From the NCBI GenBank assembly GCA_963827725.1, contig CAWHBM010000003.1, forward strand, positions 1 to 64,000: a stretch of DNA of 64,000 nucleotides, in the 5' to 3' direction. The first letter of the stretch is position 1. Every line of letters starts with the position of its first letter. Positions 42,727-51,800 of the stretch are shown here, piece by piece. The notes beneath the pieces were generated by a model that was not told the DNA's origin, did no database searches, and saw only the letters and a program-made list of their open reading frames with translations. A program made the translations under genes and the position numbers. This DNA is from VAXT01 sp963827725 (GTDB lineage Bacteria; Actinomycetota; Thermoleophilia; Gaiellales; Gaiellaceae).

Positions 42727-42872
42727 ACTCGGCTTTACAGCCCAGTTATCGGCGTCGGCGCCGCATGGCTAGCCGCTGGGACGAGGGATCCGCGTCCCTA
42801 GGCCGGGCGACCTATGGACTTGGGGCCTGAATTGCAGCTATCCCTTAGATGGGATCTCGAGGGGAGGCTGGG

Positions 42873-44655
42873 GTGCGGAGGGTCGTATTGGGGATGTTGT
42901 GCGGGCTGCTCGCCGCCACAGGGGCTGCGGTGAGCGGCGCAGGCACGCTCGGGCACGCGCGCGAGACGCTGCACCCCGTTGCCCATCCCGTCAAGGTCGC
43001 GAGACTGGACTCGCAGCTTGCAGCCCTGCGCACCGGCAGCGTTCGCGTGGAGCTGCTGGCAACTCGTCCCGGTCGCGCTCGAGCGGCCGTCCTCCGCGTA
43101 GGAGGACAGGTCGAGGCGACTTACGGCCGGGTGATCGAGGCGCGCGTCCCGGCGAGATCGCTGGCGGCGCTCGCGCGAAGTCGCGGAGTTCGCTTCGTTC
43201 GTGAGCCCGCGCGCCCCGTGCCCGAGTCGGTTCGGGGCCAGGGTGTCGCCGCGACGGGGGCCGCCAGATGGCACAAGGCCGGCGCGCGCGGCCACGGCGT
43301 GAAGATCGCAGTTGTCGACCTCGGCTTCGGCGGGTATCGGCAGAGCCAGGCCACGGGCGATCTCCCGAAGTCGGTCGTCAAGGTCGACTACTGCGGGCCC
43401 GGCGGTTTCGAAGCAACGAGTCACGGCACGGCGGTCGCCGAGATCGTGGCCGAGATGGCGCCCGACGCGAAGCTCTATCTCGTCTGCATCAGGGACGTCG
43501 CCGGCCTCGGACTCGCCGTCGCCTACGCGCAAGCCCACGGAATCCAGATCGTCAACCACTCCGCGAGCTGGTTCAACTCGGGGCGGGGCGACGGCTCCGG
43601 GGCGCCGGACTCGCCGGAGGGGATCGTCGCGTCGGCGCGCGCCGCAGGGATCCTGTGGGTGAACGCCGCAGGCAACCGAGCCCAGCAGCACTGGAGCGGC
43701 ACGTTCGTCGATGCCGACGCGAACGGCTGGAACGAGTTCGCCGCGGGTGACGAGGGGAACACGATCGCCGTGCGAAGCGGCGCTATCGCCTGCGTCGCGC
43801 TGAAGTGGGACGACTGGCCTGCGAGCGCCGAGGACTACGACCTCTACCTGACCCGGACGGCGGGCGGCACCGTCACCGCTGCCTCAACCGGGCCCCAGAC
43901 GGGCTTCGAGCCGCCGACCGAGCTGGCCTGCTTGATCAACAGCTCCGCCTCGACTCAGTCGTACGCGATCGGCGTCCGGGCCAACCGCATCAGCGCCCGC
44001 CCGGTGCGATTCGACCTCTTCGTCTACCCGGGCCCCGATCTCGAATACCAGGTTGCCGAGGGCAGCGTCACCGAGCCGGGCACGTCTGCTTCGGCCCTGA
44101 CTGTCGGGGCCGCGTGCTGGCGCGGGAGCGACCTCGAGCGATACAGCTCCCAGGGGCCGACCATCGACGGGCGGGTGAAGCCGGACCTGATCGGGCCCGA
44201 CTCGGTCTCGTCATTCACGTTCGGCCCCTTCTCCGGCTGCGGAGCGAGCGGGTTCGCGGGCACTTCGGCAGCGGCGCCGCACGTCGCCGCTGCGGCTGCT
44301 CTCGTCAAGCAGATGAATCCCTCCTTCGGCCCGACAGAGCTACAGGCCTACCTCGAGGAGAACGCCGTCGACCTCGGTGCTGCCCGGCAAGGACTCGGCC
44401 TTCGGAAGCGGTCGGCTGCTCCTGGGAGCCGCGCCGCGACTCCCGCTTCGCGACTGTGTCGTTCCGGCCGTCCTCGGCCGCCGACTGACCATCGCTCGCC
44501 AACGGATCGAGCGCGCAGGGTGTCGCGTCGGCCGAGTGCGGCGAGCACGCTCGCGCGCCCGTGCCGGCCGCGTCGCGACGCAGCACCCTCGCGCGGGGGT
44601 GCGCCTGGTCGCGCGCGGGCGCGTGAACCTGACCATCAGCCGCGGCCGCAGGTAG
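42873..44655 (+). pseudogene. Secreted subtilase (S8) with C-terminal PASTA domain, one frameshift
   Basis: It starts at the GTG at 42873 (GGGGAGG upstream) with a signal peptide (VVLGMLCGLLAATGAAVSGA). A propeptide-like stretch is followed by the S8 domain: Asp in KIAVVDLGFGG, His in EATSHGTAVAEI, Asn in VNAAGNR, Ser in GFAGTSAAAPHVAAAA. An inserted jelly-roll-like region lies between Asn and Ser blocks. Near 44385 one extra base (GCTGCCCGGC) shifts the frame. In the right frame the end is SAFGSGRLLLG, then a PASTA-type domain CVVPAVLGRRLTIARQRIER to VNLTISRGRR. About 594 aa when repaired. It is an exported protease that may bind the wall through PASTA. Confidence 0.85.
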
Positions 44656-44678
44656 CGCACGCGGCTGAGCCGCCGCGG

Positions 44679-46778
44679 CTACCTCCGCGCCACCGTCCAC
44701 GTGCTGCCCCCATTCGCCGAGACCCAGGTGATCGAGCCCTCTTCTCCGCGAGTGAACGCGGCCACGTCGACTCCGCGCACGGTCAGCCTTGGCCAGGCGG
44801 CATCGACGGAGCGCACGAGCACCTCGCCCGTGACCCGGGGCAGGGTGAGAACGCGCGCCACACGGCCCTGAGCGAGCAGAAGGCGCGGCGAGTGGTCGAA
44901 GCCGATGCCACTTACGCGATTGGTGACCAGGGCCACGACCCGGTTCGGCGCAGGCTTCGCATCGACGATCACGCCGCGGACACGGATGACTGAGCGCCTG
45001 CGAAGCCCCTTGGGGCCGGGCGGCCACACGGCGGCTTGAGACAGCCGTCCGCCGCGCCACCACCAGAGAGTCCCCGCAGCCCCGATGAAGCCTCTCCCGG
45101 CGCCCTCGCGCGTCGGGTGCCAGTGAAGGCCGGCATCCGACGTCCAGAGGCGAACCTGGCGGCAGCCGCACGCGGAGACCCGGTCACCGAGAGCGATCAT
45201 TCCCGTCCGGGCTGACACCCGCGCCACCCGGATTGCGCTTCGGGGATAGATGGACTGCCAGAATCGCCCCCCGTCGTCCGTGGCGTAGACGCCGTCCTCC
45301 CTGCTCGCCCAGCCGTGCAATCCGTCCGCGAAGCTTCGGTGCTCGGGAATGGCGCTCTCGTCCGTGCCGACGACCCGCGCCCGGCCCGAGGCGATCACGA
45401 AGCCCTGCACCCCGCCCGTGAACGTCCCCACATAGAGCCTGTCGCCGACGACGGTCGGCGCGACGTACGTGGGGCCCGCGAGCGGGGCGCGCGATCGATT
45501 GACGCCGGTGCGGGCGTCGAAGCCGAGCAGGGTCGATCCCCCGATCGCGTTCTCGGCGAGCCACACCGTCTGTCCGGCGATGCTCGGTGAGCCGTTGAAG
45601 AGCCCGCTGCCGACCTTCTTCGCCCACTTCACACGTCCCCGGCAGCGGCTGTTGACGTCGACCCGGACGAGCCGGCCCGGGGTCACGACGTACAGAGCTC
45701 CCGTCAGCGGGGAATAGGCGGGCTGCGAGAGAAGGGGGGCTGCAATCGTGTGGCGTGCGAGCCTGAGCCTGAACACCGGGCCGGCCGTGACCGCCGCGCT
45801 ACGCCATACGTACAGGAAGCCGTCCTTGTTCAGCACGCCGACGAGCTCACCGCAGGACTGATGCCGGAAGATGACGGGAGAGCCCGAGAAGCCATAGCCC
45901 TCGCGTGGCTTCCGGATCGAGGGCGGATGGTTCGCGGCGCGCACCGTGAGGTCGAGGCTGAGCTGGACGAGGTGCTCGCCGAAGCCCGCCCACTCGCGGA
46001 AGCGCTTCCCGACGTTCGTACCCCCACGGAACGCGTTTCCCGTCCCGACGAAGAGCGAGCCCTGCTCCGCGCTGTACGCGACACCGCCCCACCCCCACAC
46101 GCCGCCGCCGCCGCCAAGAGAGCTGGGAACAGAGACCCAACTCGAGACATTGCGGGTCGCGATCTCGACCCGGATCACCTTGCCGACCATCGGACGGTCG
46201 CAGTAGGCGCCGGTGCCGACATAGACGGATCCGTTCACGATCGTGAGCGCTCCCCAGACGAGCTCCCGGCGGTAGTCCTCGTACAGGCGAACCGGCCAGC
46301 CCGGCCGCTCCTGTCCCGTCGCGAGATCGAGCGCATGGAGCCGACCGAAGGCATCGACGACGTAGAGGGTGTTCGACTGCCGGTCGATCCCCGGCGTGCC
46401 GGTGACTCCATAGCCGTCGATCTGTGCGCAGATGCGGTCGAGTTGGCCGAGCTCGACCCGCCAACGGATGTAGCCGTTCTCCGCCATCGCGTAGACGACG
46501 CCCTTCGTGGTCGCGACGTAGACGGTGCGCCGGCCCGGCGCGGGCGTGTCCTGCGCGACGAGCGCTTGCGCGCTGATCCGGCCGGAGACGGGCGTGTACC
46601 AGGCGGGCCGCACCGATGGAGGAGAAAGCGAGGTGTCGGTTGCGGAGGTCCGGGGGAGATCGTTCCCGTAGACGAGCCAGCCCCCGGCCGGTGCCGCCGC
46701 AGCGCCAACACCGATGAAGAGAGGCAAGAGCGTCCCCCCGAGCAGGACGCAAGCGATTCGAACCCACGCCCTGCGCAC
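44679..46778 (-). CDS. Secreted PQQ-type/BNR beta-propeller protein
   Basis: A 699-aa protein starting at a GTG with TAGCAT six bases upstream and a signal peptide (IACVLLGGTLLPLFIGVGAA). Residues 40-480 hold PQQ-like blades (VYVATTKGVVYAMAENGYIR, LYVVDAFGRLHALDLATG, GSLFVGTGNAFRGG, LYVGTFTGGVQGFVIASG). Residues 500-699 hold BNR/photosystem-stability-like blades (GVYATDDGGRFWQ, LWTSDAGLHWH, GSITWVSANGGSTWTV). No clear quinone-dehydrogenase active site is present. The function is unknown, probably extracellular binding. It is convergent with the subtilase. Confidence 0.78.
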   Translation of the reverse strand: MRRAWVRIACVLLGGTLLPLFIGVGAAAAPAGGWLVYGNDLPRTSATDTSLSPPSVRPAWYTPVSGRISAQALVAQDTPAPGRRTVYVATTKGVVYAMAENGYIRWRVELGQLDRICAQIDGYGVTGTPGIDRQSNTLYVVDAFGRLHALDLATGQERPGWPVRLYEDYRRELVWGALTIVNGSVYVGTGAYCDRPMVGKVIRVEIATRNVSSWVSVPSSLGGGGGVWGWGGVAYSAEQGSLFVGTGNAFRGGTNVGKRFREWAGFGEHLVQLSLDLTVRAANHPPSIRKPREGYGFSGSPVIFRHQSCGELVGVLNKDGFLYVWRSAAVTAGPVFRLRLARHTIAAPLLSQPAYSPLTGALYVVTPGRLVRVDVNSRCRGRVKWAKKVGSGLFNGSPSIAGQTVWLAENAIGGSTLLGFDARTGVNRSRAPLAGPTYVAPTVVGDRLYVGTFTGGVQGFVIASGRARVVGTDESAIPEHRSFADGLHGWASREDGVYATDDGGRFWQSIYPRSAIRVARVSARTGMIALGDRVSACGCRQVRLWTSDAGLHWHPTREGAGRGFIGAAGTLWWWRGGRLSQAAVWPPGPKGLRRRSVIRVRGVIVDAKPAPNRVVALVTNRVSGIGFDHSPRLLLAQGRVARVLTLPRVTGEVLVRSVDAAWPRLTVRGVDVAAFTRGEEGSITWVSANGGSTWTVARR

Positions 46779-46784
46779 GCCCAG

Positions 46785-46790
46785 ATGCTA
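46785..46790 (-). promoter_or_regulatory. -10 box of the propeller gene (leaderless layout)
   Basis: TAGCAT on the minus strand with six bases to the GTG at 46778. Confidence 0.45.
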
Positions 46791-46822
46791 CGGGAGCGGA
46801 GTACACGGGTAGAACTCCGTTG

Positions 46823-47836
46823 ATGCCCAGTCCGCTCGACGACATGCTGAAAGCGATCGGTGACCGGCTCCGGGTCGGCTCCGGCCGCGACGGCACCGAC
46901 TGGATCTCTGACCAGCTCGAGGCGCTACGGAAGCCGGAGCCGGCCCGGAGCATGGAGGATCTCCAGGCCGAGCTCGATTCGCTCGTCGGCCTCGAGACCG
47001 TGAAGGAGCAGGTCCGGGCGCTCGTCGCGTTCCTCCAGGTGCAGGCTCAGCGCGCCGAGCACGGGCTGCCCGAGGTTGCGACGTCGCAACACCTCGTCTT
47101 CCTCGGCAATCCGGGAACGGGCAAGACCACGGTCGCGCGGCTGCTCGCCGAGATGTATCGCTCGATGGGGCTCCTTCGGCGCGGCCATCTCGTCGAGGTC
47201 GACCGCGCCGGGCTCGTCGGCCAGTACGTCGGGATGACGGCGATCAAGACCGACCGTGCGATCCGCCGGGCGCTCGACGGCGTGCTCTTCATCGACGAGG
47301 CGTACGCGCTGGCGGTGAGCGACGAGCGTCTCGACTTCGGGAGCGAGGCCATCGAGACGCTCCTCAAGCGGATGGAGGACTACCGCCACCGCCTCGTCGT
47401 GATCGTGGCCGGCTACCCCCGGCTGATGCACCGCTTCCTCGACTCCAACCCCGGGCTGCGCTCACGTTTCTCGCGCGAGATCACCTTCCCGGACTACTCG
47501 ACCGACGAGCTGCTCGCGATCACGAGCAAGTTTCTCGCGGAGAACGAGTACCTCCTCGGCGAAGGGGCAGCCGAGACCTTGCGGCGGATTCTTCCGAAGG
47601 CGGAGCGGGGCGAAGGGTTCGGAAACGCGCGCTTTGCCCGCACGCTCTTCGAGCAAGCGCTGAACGCGCAGGCGTTGCGCCTAGCTCGCGTCGGGGGCGC
47701 CGAGCTCGCCGACCTCGAGCGCGACGAGCTGATGACGCTCCGCTCCGAGGACTTCCTGGCAGCCGCGCGGGCAATCGGCGAGGAGCCGGACGACCCTGAC
47801 GCGCGGCGATCGTTCTGGCGCCGCCTCGGCGGCTAG
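46823..47836 (+). CDS. AAA+ ATPase of the CbbX/CfxQ family
   Basis: A 337-aa protein. The ATPase core has Walker A LGNPGTGKTTVARLLAEMY, the CbbX-type pore segment LVEVDRAGLVGQYVGMTAIK, Walker B GVLFIDEAYAL, sensor VVIVAGYPRLM and the arginine finger region NPGLRSRFSREITFPDY. An N-terminal extension of about 65 residues (SMEDLQAELDSLVGLETVK) precedes it. Relatives include the Rubisco activase CbbX and EccA of type VII secretion. Neither Rubisco nor ESX genes are present, so the client is unknown. Confidence 0.88.
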   Translation: MPSPLDDMLKAIGDRLRVGSGRDGTDWISDQLEALRKPEPARSMEDLQAELDSLVGLETVKEQVRALVAFLQVQAQRAEHGLPEVATSQHLVFLGNPGTGKTTVARLLAEMYRSMGLLRRGHLVEVDRAGLVGQYVGMTAIKTDRAIRRALDGVLFIDEAYALAVSDERLDFGSEAIETLLKRMEDYRHRLVVIVAGYPRLMHRFLDSNPGLRSRFSREITFPDYSTDELLAITSKFLAENEYLLGEGAAETLRRILPKAERGEGFGNARFARTLFEQALNAQALRLARVGGAELADLERDELMTLRSEDFLAAARAIGEEPDDPDARRSFWRRLGG

Positions 47837-47844
47837 AGGTAAAA

Positions 47845-47867
47845 GAGCCGACGCCCCGACTCGAACC
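47845..47867 (-). repeat. Duplicated tRNA-Thr 3' end (att-like)
   Basis: A 23-bp segment reading AGCCGACGCCCCGACTCGAA in its middle. It matches the 3' end and T-arm of the tRNA-Thr gene (49959-49981) at 22 of 23 positions and has the same orientation. With the intact tRNA to the right it brackets the KaiC-like operon and R2 copy b, the geometry left by integration at a tRNA 3' end. No integrase is present. Confidence 0.6.
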
Positions 47868-47879
47868 TGCAAGAGGCGG

Positions 47880-49334
47880 TCAGGTTCCGGGCGGCGGGCC
47901 CTCGCGGAGCGCGGTCCAGCCGAGCATGCCGGAGAGGTCCTCGAGCTTGTCGCCGATGACGATTCCTTCACCGGTGACCTCGTACTGCCGGAGGCCCTTC
48001 TCGTGGTCGGAGTCGCGCATCTTGAGCACTGTGATGGCGCGGCCGAACTGGGAGTCCTGCTCGAAGAAGCGGAGCAGGACGATGTTGTGAAAGAGGAAGG
48101 AGAGGCCGCCGAGCGGGGCGATCATCGTCGGTCCGAGGGAGACGGTCTCGCTCGTGATCAGCGAGGTGGCCCCGGCCCCGCGCAGGAAGCCTGCGAGCGT
48201 GCGCGCGTAGGCAGGGAAGCGCTCCGATTCGCGGGCGGCGAACACGAGCTCGGCGAGGCTGTCCAGCACTACCCGGCTCACCGAGCCCTCGGCCAGCCCA
48301 GCTCGGACCGCGCTGCCGAGGATGTCGAGGTCGAGGTTCCCCGGAGGGACGTGGTGGATCATGAGCTGGCCGGAGTCGTGCGCGTCCGCCAGGTCCCAGC
48401 CGAAGGAGGCGGCCTTCTTGAGCAGTTGGCCGGCGTCCTCCTGGAAGGTGACGTAGAGGCAGCCCTCGCCCTGCTCGATGCCTTTGGCGACGTACTGGAG
48501 CGCGTGCGCGGTCTTGCCGGAGCCGGACGGTCCCAGGATCGCCGTCACGTCTCCGGCCGGGATCCCGCCGCCCAGCATCTCGTCCAGGCCGCTGATCCCG
48601 CTCGCGAGCCGGCCCCCGTCGAAAGCGGCGACTTGCGGTGTCAGCGACTCCAGCCGCGGGGCGATGCTGATGCCCGCCCGGTCGATCTGAAGCGAGTGCT
48701 TGCCGCCGCGGTGGTCGGCGCCGCGCAGCTTGAGGACGCGGAGCCAGCGCCGGTCGACCGGCTCGGCCGGCTCGTAGGCGAGCTGGAGGATCCCGTCCGC
48801 GAGCGAGAACTCGGGGCTGCTCTCCATCTCATCTGGGGCATACTCGCCGAGGAAGAGCAGGACCGTGTCGGTGTGGGCGACCCGGCCGCTCAAGTCGTAG
48901 AACATCCGACGCACGGCAGGGTCGTCCGCGAAGTCACGCAGCGCCTTGGCGCTGTCCACGACGACCACGGACGGTTTCTCCTTGAAGGTGGTACGGACGA
49001 TCTCCGTGATCGCGGGGACGAGCGCGCCGCCGTCGTGCCTGGCCTCGTCCCGCAGCAAAGACTCGAGGTTGACGAACTCGACCCGCTCCTCGAGCGCGCC
49101 CGCATCGAAGAAGTCGAACGGCTCCAGGTAGTGGACGAGCTTGTCGTGCGGCTCGGAGAAGGTCGTGTAGTAGATCGCCTTGCGCTCCGCTGTTGCGTTG
49201 GCGAAGCAGATTTGCTGGGCAAGGATCGTCTTGCCGGTGCCCGGGGCGCCGGCGACGACGATGAGCGAGCCCGCAGGCAGCCCGCCGTCGAGGACGAGAT
49301 CGAGCTCCGCGATGCCGGTCGTCCAGCGCTTCAT
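47880..49334 (-). CDS. KaiC-like double RecA-domain ATPase
   Basis: A 484-aa protein starting at the ATG at 49334 (MKRWTTGIAELDLVLDGGLP). Two KaiC/RAD55-type domains are present. The first, residues 1-235, has Walker A VVAGAPGTGKTILAQQICFA and Walker B SVVVVDSAKAL. The second, residues 245-484, has ISGLDEMLGGGIPAGD, Walker A ILGPSGSGKTAHAL and VSRVVLDSLAELVF. This is the circadian-type tandem layout, but no KaiA or KaiB gene is seen. Related proteins outside cyanobacteria often work with two-component regulators. Here the gene begins one base after the stop of a receiver-only regulator. Confidence 0.9.
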   Translation of the reverse strand: MKRWTTGIAELDLVLDGGLPAGSLIVVAGAPGTGKTILAQQICFANATAERKAIYYTTFSEPHDKLVHYLEPFDFFDAGALEERVEFVNLESLLRDEARHDGGALVPAITEIVRTTFKEKPSVVVVDSAKALRDFADDPAVRRMFYDLSGRVAHTDTVLLFLGEYAPDEMESSPEFSLADGILQLAYEPAEPVDRRWLRVLKLRGADHRGGKHSLQIDRAGISIAPRLESLTPQVAAFDGGRLASGISGLDEMLGGGIPAGDVTAILGPSGSGKTAHALQYVAKGIEQGEGCLYVTFQEDAGQLLKKAASFGWDLADAHDSGQLMIHHVPPGNLDLDILGSAVRAGLAEGSVSRVVLDSLAELVFAARESERFPAYARTLAGFLRGAGATSLITSETVSLGPTMIAPLGGLSFLFHNIVLLRFFEQDSQFGRAITVLKMRDSDHEKGLRQYEVTGEGIVIGDKLEDLSGMLGWTALREGPPPGT

Positions 49335-49335
49335 C

Positions 49336-49689
49336 TCAGGCTGCCATTTCGGAGAGCGTGCGCGCCGTCTCGAGCAGCTCTTCGGGGTCGAACGGCTTTC
49401 TGAGCACGGCGTCGGCCGCATCGACGGTCGTCCGCGGATTGGCGCTGACGACCAGGATCGGGATCTCTGCTGTCTGGGGGTCGGCGCGTAGGCACTCGAT
49501 CAGGTCGCGGCCGTTCATCACGGGCATCATCAGATCGGTCACGACCAGGTCCGGCGACGACTCCTTTGCCCGCTCCAGCGCGTCGACGCCGTGCGCCGCC
49601 TCGACGACCTGGTAGCCGGCGCTCTCGAGGGTGATCCGGAGCAGGAAGCGCATGTTGGACTCGTCGTCGACGATGAGGATCGTTCTCAC
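49336..49689 (-). CDS. Single-domain response regulator
   Basis: A 117-aa receiver domain starting at the GTG at 49689: ILIVDDESNMRFLLRITL, phospho-Asp in DLVVTDLMMPVMNGRDLI, Thr/Ser position in ILVVSANPRT and Lys in AVLRKPFDPEELL. It has no output domain. It precedes the KaiC-like gene with a TGAGATG junction, so the two are made together and the regulator probably binds or controls the ATPase. The cognate kinase is not in the window. Confidence 0.88.
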   Translation of the reverse strand: MRTILIVDDESNMRFLLRITLESAGYQVVEAAHGVDALERAKESSPDLVVTDLMMPVMNGRDLIECLRADPQTAEIPILVVSANPRTTVDAADAVLRKPFDPEELLETARTLSEMAA

Positions 49690-49826
49690 CGGATCGGCCC
49701 AGCGAATGCCGCAGAGAGCGGGCTCACAGGCGCAAAATACAAGGGGAAGGGCGGCGTGCCAAGACCCGCCGACTGCGTGCACAGAAAAGGGGTCGCTGTG
49801 TGGTTCTCAGTAGAGGTGCCCGCTCG

Positions 49827-49961
49827 CTCTCGGTTTCCTGGCGCGTTGCTCCGTGCCCGTAGGCCGACGGAACAGTGCTGGCACGCACGGGCCGTCGGCT
49901 GGAGGGCGCGGAGCGGCGCGAGGCGGCGGGCGGAGCCCGCCGCCGGCCAGGGAAGCGAGAG
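49827..49961. repeat. R2 structured element, copy b
   Basis: A 135-bp element with the same outer stem as copy a (CTCTCGGTTTCCTG and CAGGGAAGCGAGAG). Its inner stems have changed on both sides: GCTCCG/CGGAGC, GCCGACGG/CCGTCGGC and the next outer pair G-C. The GC hairpin is GGCGGCGGGC-GGAG-CCCGCCGCC. The loop GAACAGTGCTGGCAC and the flanking CCCGT/ACGGG pair are kept. It touches the 3' end of tRNA-Thr. Confidence 0.75.
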
Positions 49962-50032
49962 CCGACGCCCGGACTCGAACCGGGGACCCCTTCATTACGA
50001 GTGAAGTGCTCTACCAGCTGAGCTACGTCGGC
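49960..50032 (-). tRNA. tRNA-Thr (anticodon CGT)
   Basis: A 73-nt cloverleaf on the minus strand. The acceptor stem is GCCGACG/CGTCGGC, the D arm TAGCTCAGCTGGTAGAGC, the anticodon stem CTTCA/TGAAG with loop CTCGTAA (anticodon CGT, reads ACG), and the T arm CCCCGGTTCGAGTCCGGG. CCA is not encoded. Its 3' end is duplicated at 47845 and adjoins R2 copy b. Confidence 0.95.
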
Positions 50033-50178
50033 GGGGCTCTCCTAGCTTAGCCGCGTTTTGGCGCCGAGTCGTTCCGCGCTATAACCCTCCCACCGACGGT
50101 TTCCTGCTGGAACGCGGCCCTTCTCGCCGGCGGCCCTCGGACTGCGGCAGTCAGCCCAACGTCTGAGAGGAGATCCGC

Positions 50179-50631
50179 ATGCCAGCCACCCAGATACTCC
50201 CGTGGCCGCTCGTCCGGCGCGCCCCGAACGCGATCTTTCCCGTCCGGCCGCTGCAACAGCTCCTGCGCGCCCGTAATCACGCGATCGCCGTCGACGGGAT
50301 CTTCGGCCCCGACACCAAAGCCGCGGTGAAGGTGTTCCAGCAGAGCAGAGGCCTTGGGGTCGACGGGATCGTCGGCCCGCAGACGTGGCCGAAGCTGATC
50401 GTTCAGGTCAAGAGGGGCGACTCCGGAGACGCGGTTCGCGGCGTCCAGGAGGTCATGAAGTTCCACGATCAGTCGGATGGCGAGGGACCGCCGATCCACG
50501 TCGACGGGATCTTCGGCCCACAGACCGACAGCTGGGTTCGAGGCTTCCAGAACGCCGTCGACGTCGACTCGGACGGCATCGTCGGGCCGATCACCTGGCG
50601 AGCACTTGTCAGCGGAATGCTCTCCGGCTAG
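50179..50631 (+). CDS. Protein with two peptidoglycan-binding (PG_binding_1) domains
   Basis: A 150-aa protein. Two tandem PG_binding_1 units, residues 20-75 and 77-148, each contain VDGIFGPDTKAAVKVFQ-like and VDGIVGPQTW-like motifs. GAGAGGAGAT precedes the ATG. No signal peptide is visible, which is odd for a wall-binding protein; export by another route or a cytoplasmic role is open. A secreted glycosidase gene follows 38 bp later on the same strand. Confidence 0.85.
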   Translation: MPATQILPWPLVRRAPNAIFPVRPLQQLLRARNHAIAVDGIFGPDTKAAVKVFQQSRGLGVDGIVGPQTWPKLIVQVKRGDSGDAVRGVQEVMKFHDQSDGEGPPIHVDGIFGPQTDSWVRGFQNAVDVDSDGIVGPITWRALVSGMLSG

Positions 50632-50669
50632 GGGAAAAGCCAACGCGAGACATCAGAGCCCCCACTCGG

Positions 50670-51758
50670 GTGACGGGTCCGGCCTCCGGGCGCGCTAGTC
50701 TCGGACCCGTTCCACGCCGCATCGCCCTCATTGCCGCCCTGGTTTGCTGTGCCGCCGCATCGGCCAGCGCGGCTACGCGGACTCAAAAACTCGCGCTCGG
50801 CCCGACCGTCGGCGTGCAGTTCCACTGCACGTGGACCAACCAGACGAACGCGCAGCGCAGGGAGATCGTGTCGAGGTTCGCGGCGGCCGGAGTCCGGGCC
50901 GTGCGAATCGACTTCGGCTGGCCCTCCTTCGAGCCGAAGCGGCACCGCCGCAGCGGCTGGCAGATCCGCCTCGCCGATCGCTGCGTCAACCTCGCGCGGG
51001 CCCACGGCATGCAGGTCCTCGGAACCCTGCTCTGGACTCCCGCCTGGGCCAACCGCGGCCGCGACCAGGCCACCCCGCCGAGGCGCCGGGCCGACTTCGC
51101 ACGCTTCGCGCGCTGGGCGGCTCGCCATTTCCGCGGCCGAGTCACGGCCTGGGAGGTGTGGAACGAGCCAAACGTCAAACGCTTCTGGAAGGGGTCAGCG
51201 AAGCGGTACGCACGCCTGCTCCGCGCCGCCTACCCGGCGATCAAGGCCGGCGACCCGAACGCGACCGTCGTCTTCGCAGGGCTCATGCACAACGACGACC
51301 GCTTCCTAGCCCGCGCCTATGCCGCCGGTGCCCGCGGCGCCTTCGACGTGATGGGCACGCATCCGTATCAGGGCGTCGGCGACGCGGCTCCGGAGACCGT
51401 GGACAGCGGCGGCGACTGGTGGCTGATGACCCACGTGCCTGCGATCCACGACCTGATGGCGCGTTACGGCGACGGCGGCAAGCCGATCTGGTTCACGGAG
51501 TTCGGCTGGTCCGTGCACGAGAACCGGCCGGGGATGGAGAACTGGCAGCGAGGCGTGACGGCCGAGGAGCAGGCGGCATTCCTCGGCCGCGCGGTCGCGC
51601 TCATTCGCCTGCGTTACCCGTACGTCGAGCGGGCCTTCTGGTACAAGGACGCGAGCCGGCCCGGCGAGGACGAGATCCAGTCGGGCTACGGACTCTTGAG
51701 GAACGATCTAAGCCCGCGGCCCGCCTACTGGGCGCTCAAGGCTCTCCTGCTCGGCTGA
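50670..51758 (+). CDS. Secreted glycoside hydrolase (GH39/GH5-like clan A)
   Basis: A 362-aa protein starting at a GTG with a signal peptide (IALIAALVCCAAASASA). A clan-A TIM barrel follows: VRAVRIDFGWPSFEP, LGTLLWTPAWAN, the acid/base Glu in AWEVWNEPNVKRFW, DVMGTHPYQG and the nucleophile Glu in IWFTEFGWSVHE. The pattern is closest to GH39/GH5-type enzymes; substrate unknown. It probably degrades or trims an extracellular polysaccharide. A second secreted protein gene follows. Confidence 0.85.
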   Translation: MTGPASGRASLGPVPRRIALIAALVCCAAASASAATRTQKLALGPTVGVQFHCTWTNQTNAQRREIVSRFAAAGVRAVRIDFGWPSFEPKRHRRSGWQIRLADRCVNLARAHGMQVLGTLLWTPAWANRGRDQATPPRRRADFARFARWAARHFRGRVTAWEVWNEPNVKRFWKGSAKRYARLLRAAYPAIKAGDPNATVVFAGLMHNDDRFLARAYAAGARGAFDVMGTHPYQGVGDAAPETVDSGGDWWLMTHVPAIHDLMARYGDGGKPIWFTEFGWSVHENRPGMENWQRGVTAEEQAAFLGRAVALIRLRYPYVERAFWYKDASRPGEDEIQSGYGLLRNDLSPRPAYWALKALLLG

Positions 51759-51800
51759 TTTCCCTGCTCAGCGGAAACGCCCTAAGCTGCAACGCGTGCG

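Noticed and set aside
46823..47836. CbbX-like gene as part of a Rubisco or type VII secretion locus
   Set aside because: No rbcL/rbcS and no ESX genes (eccB, eccC, WXG100) occur in the window, so only the family is assigned.
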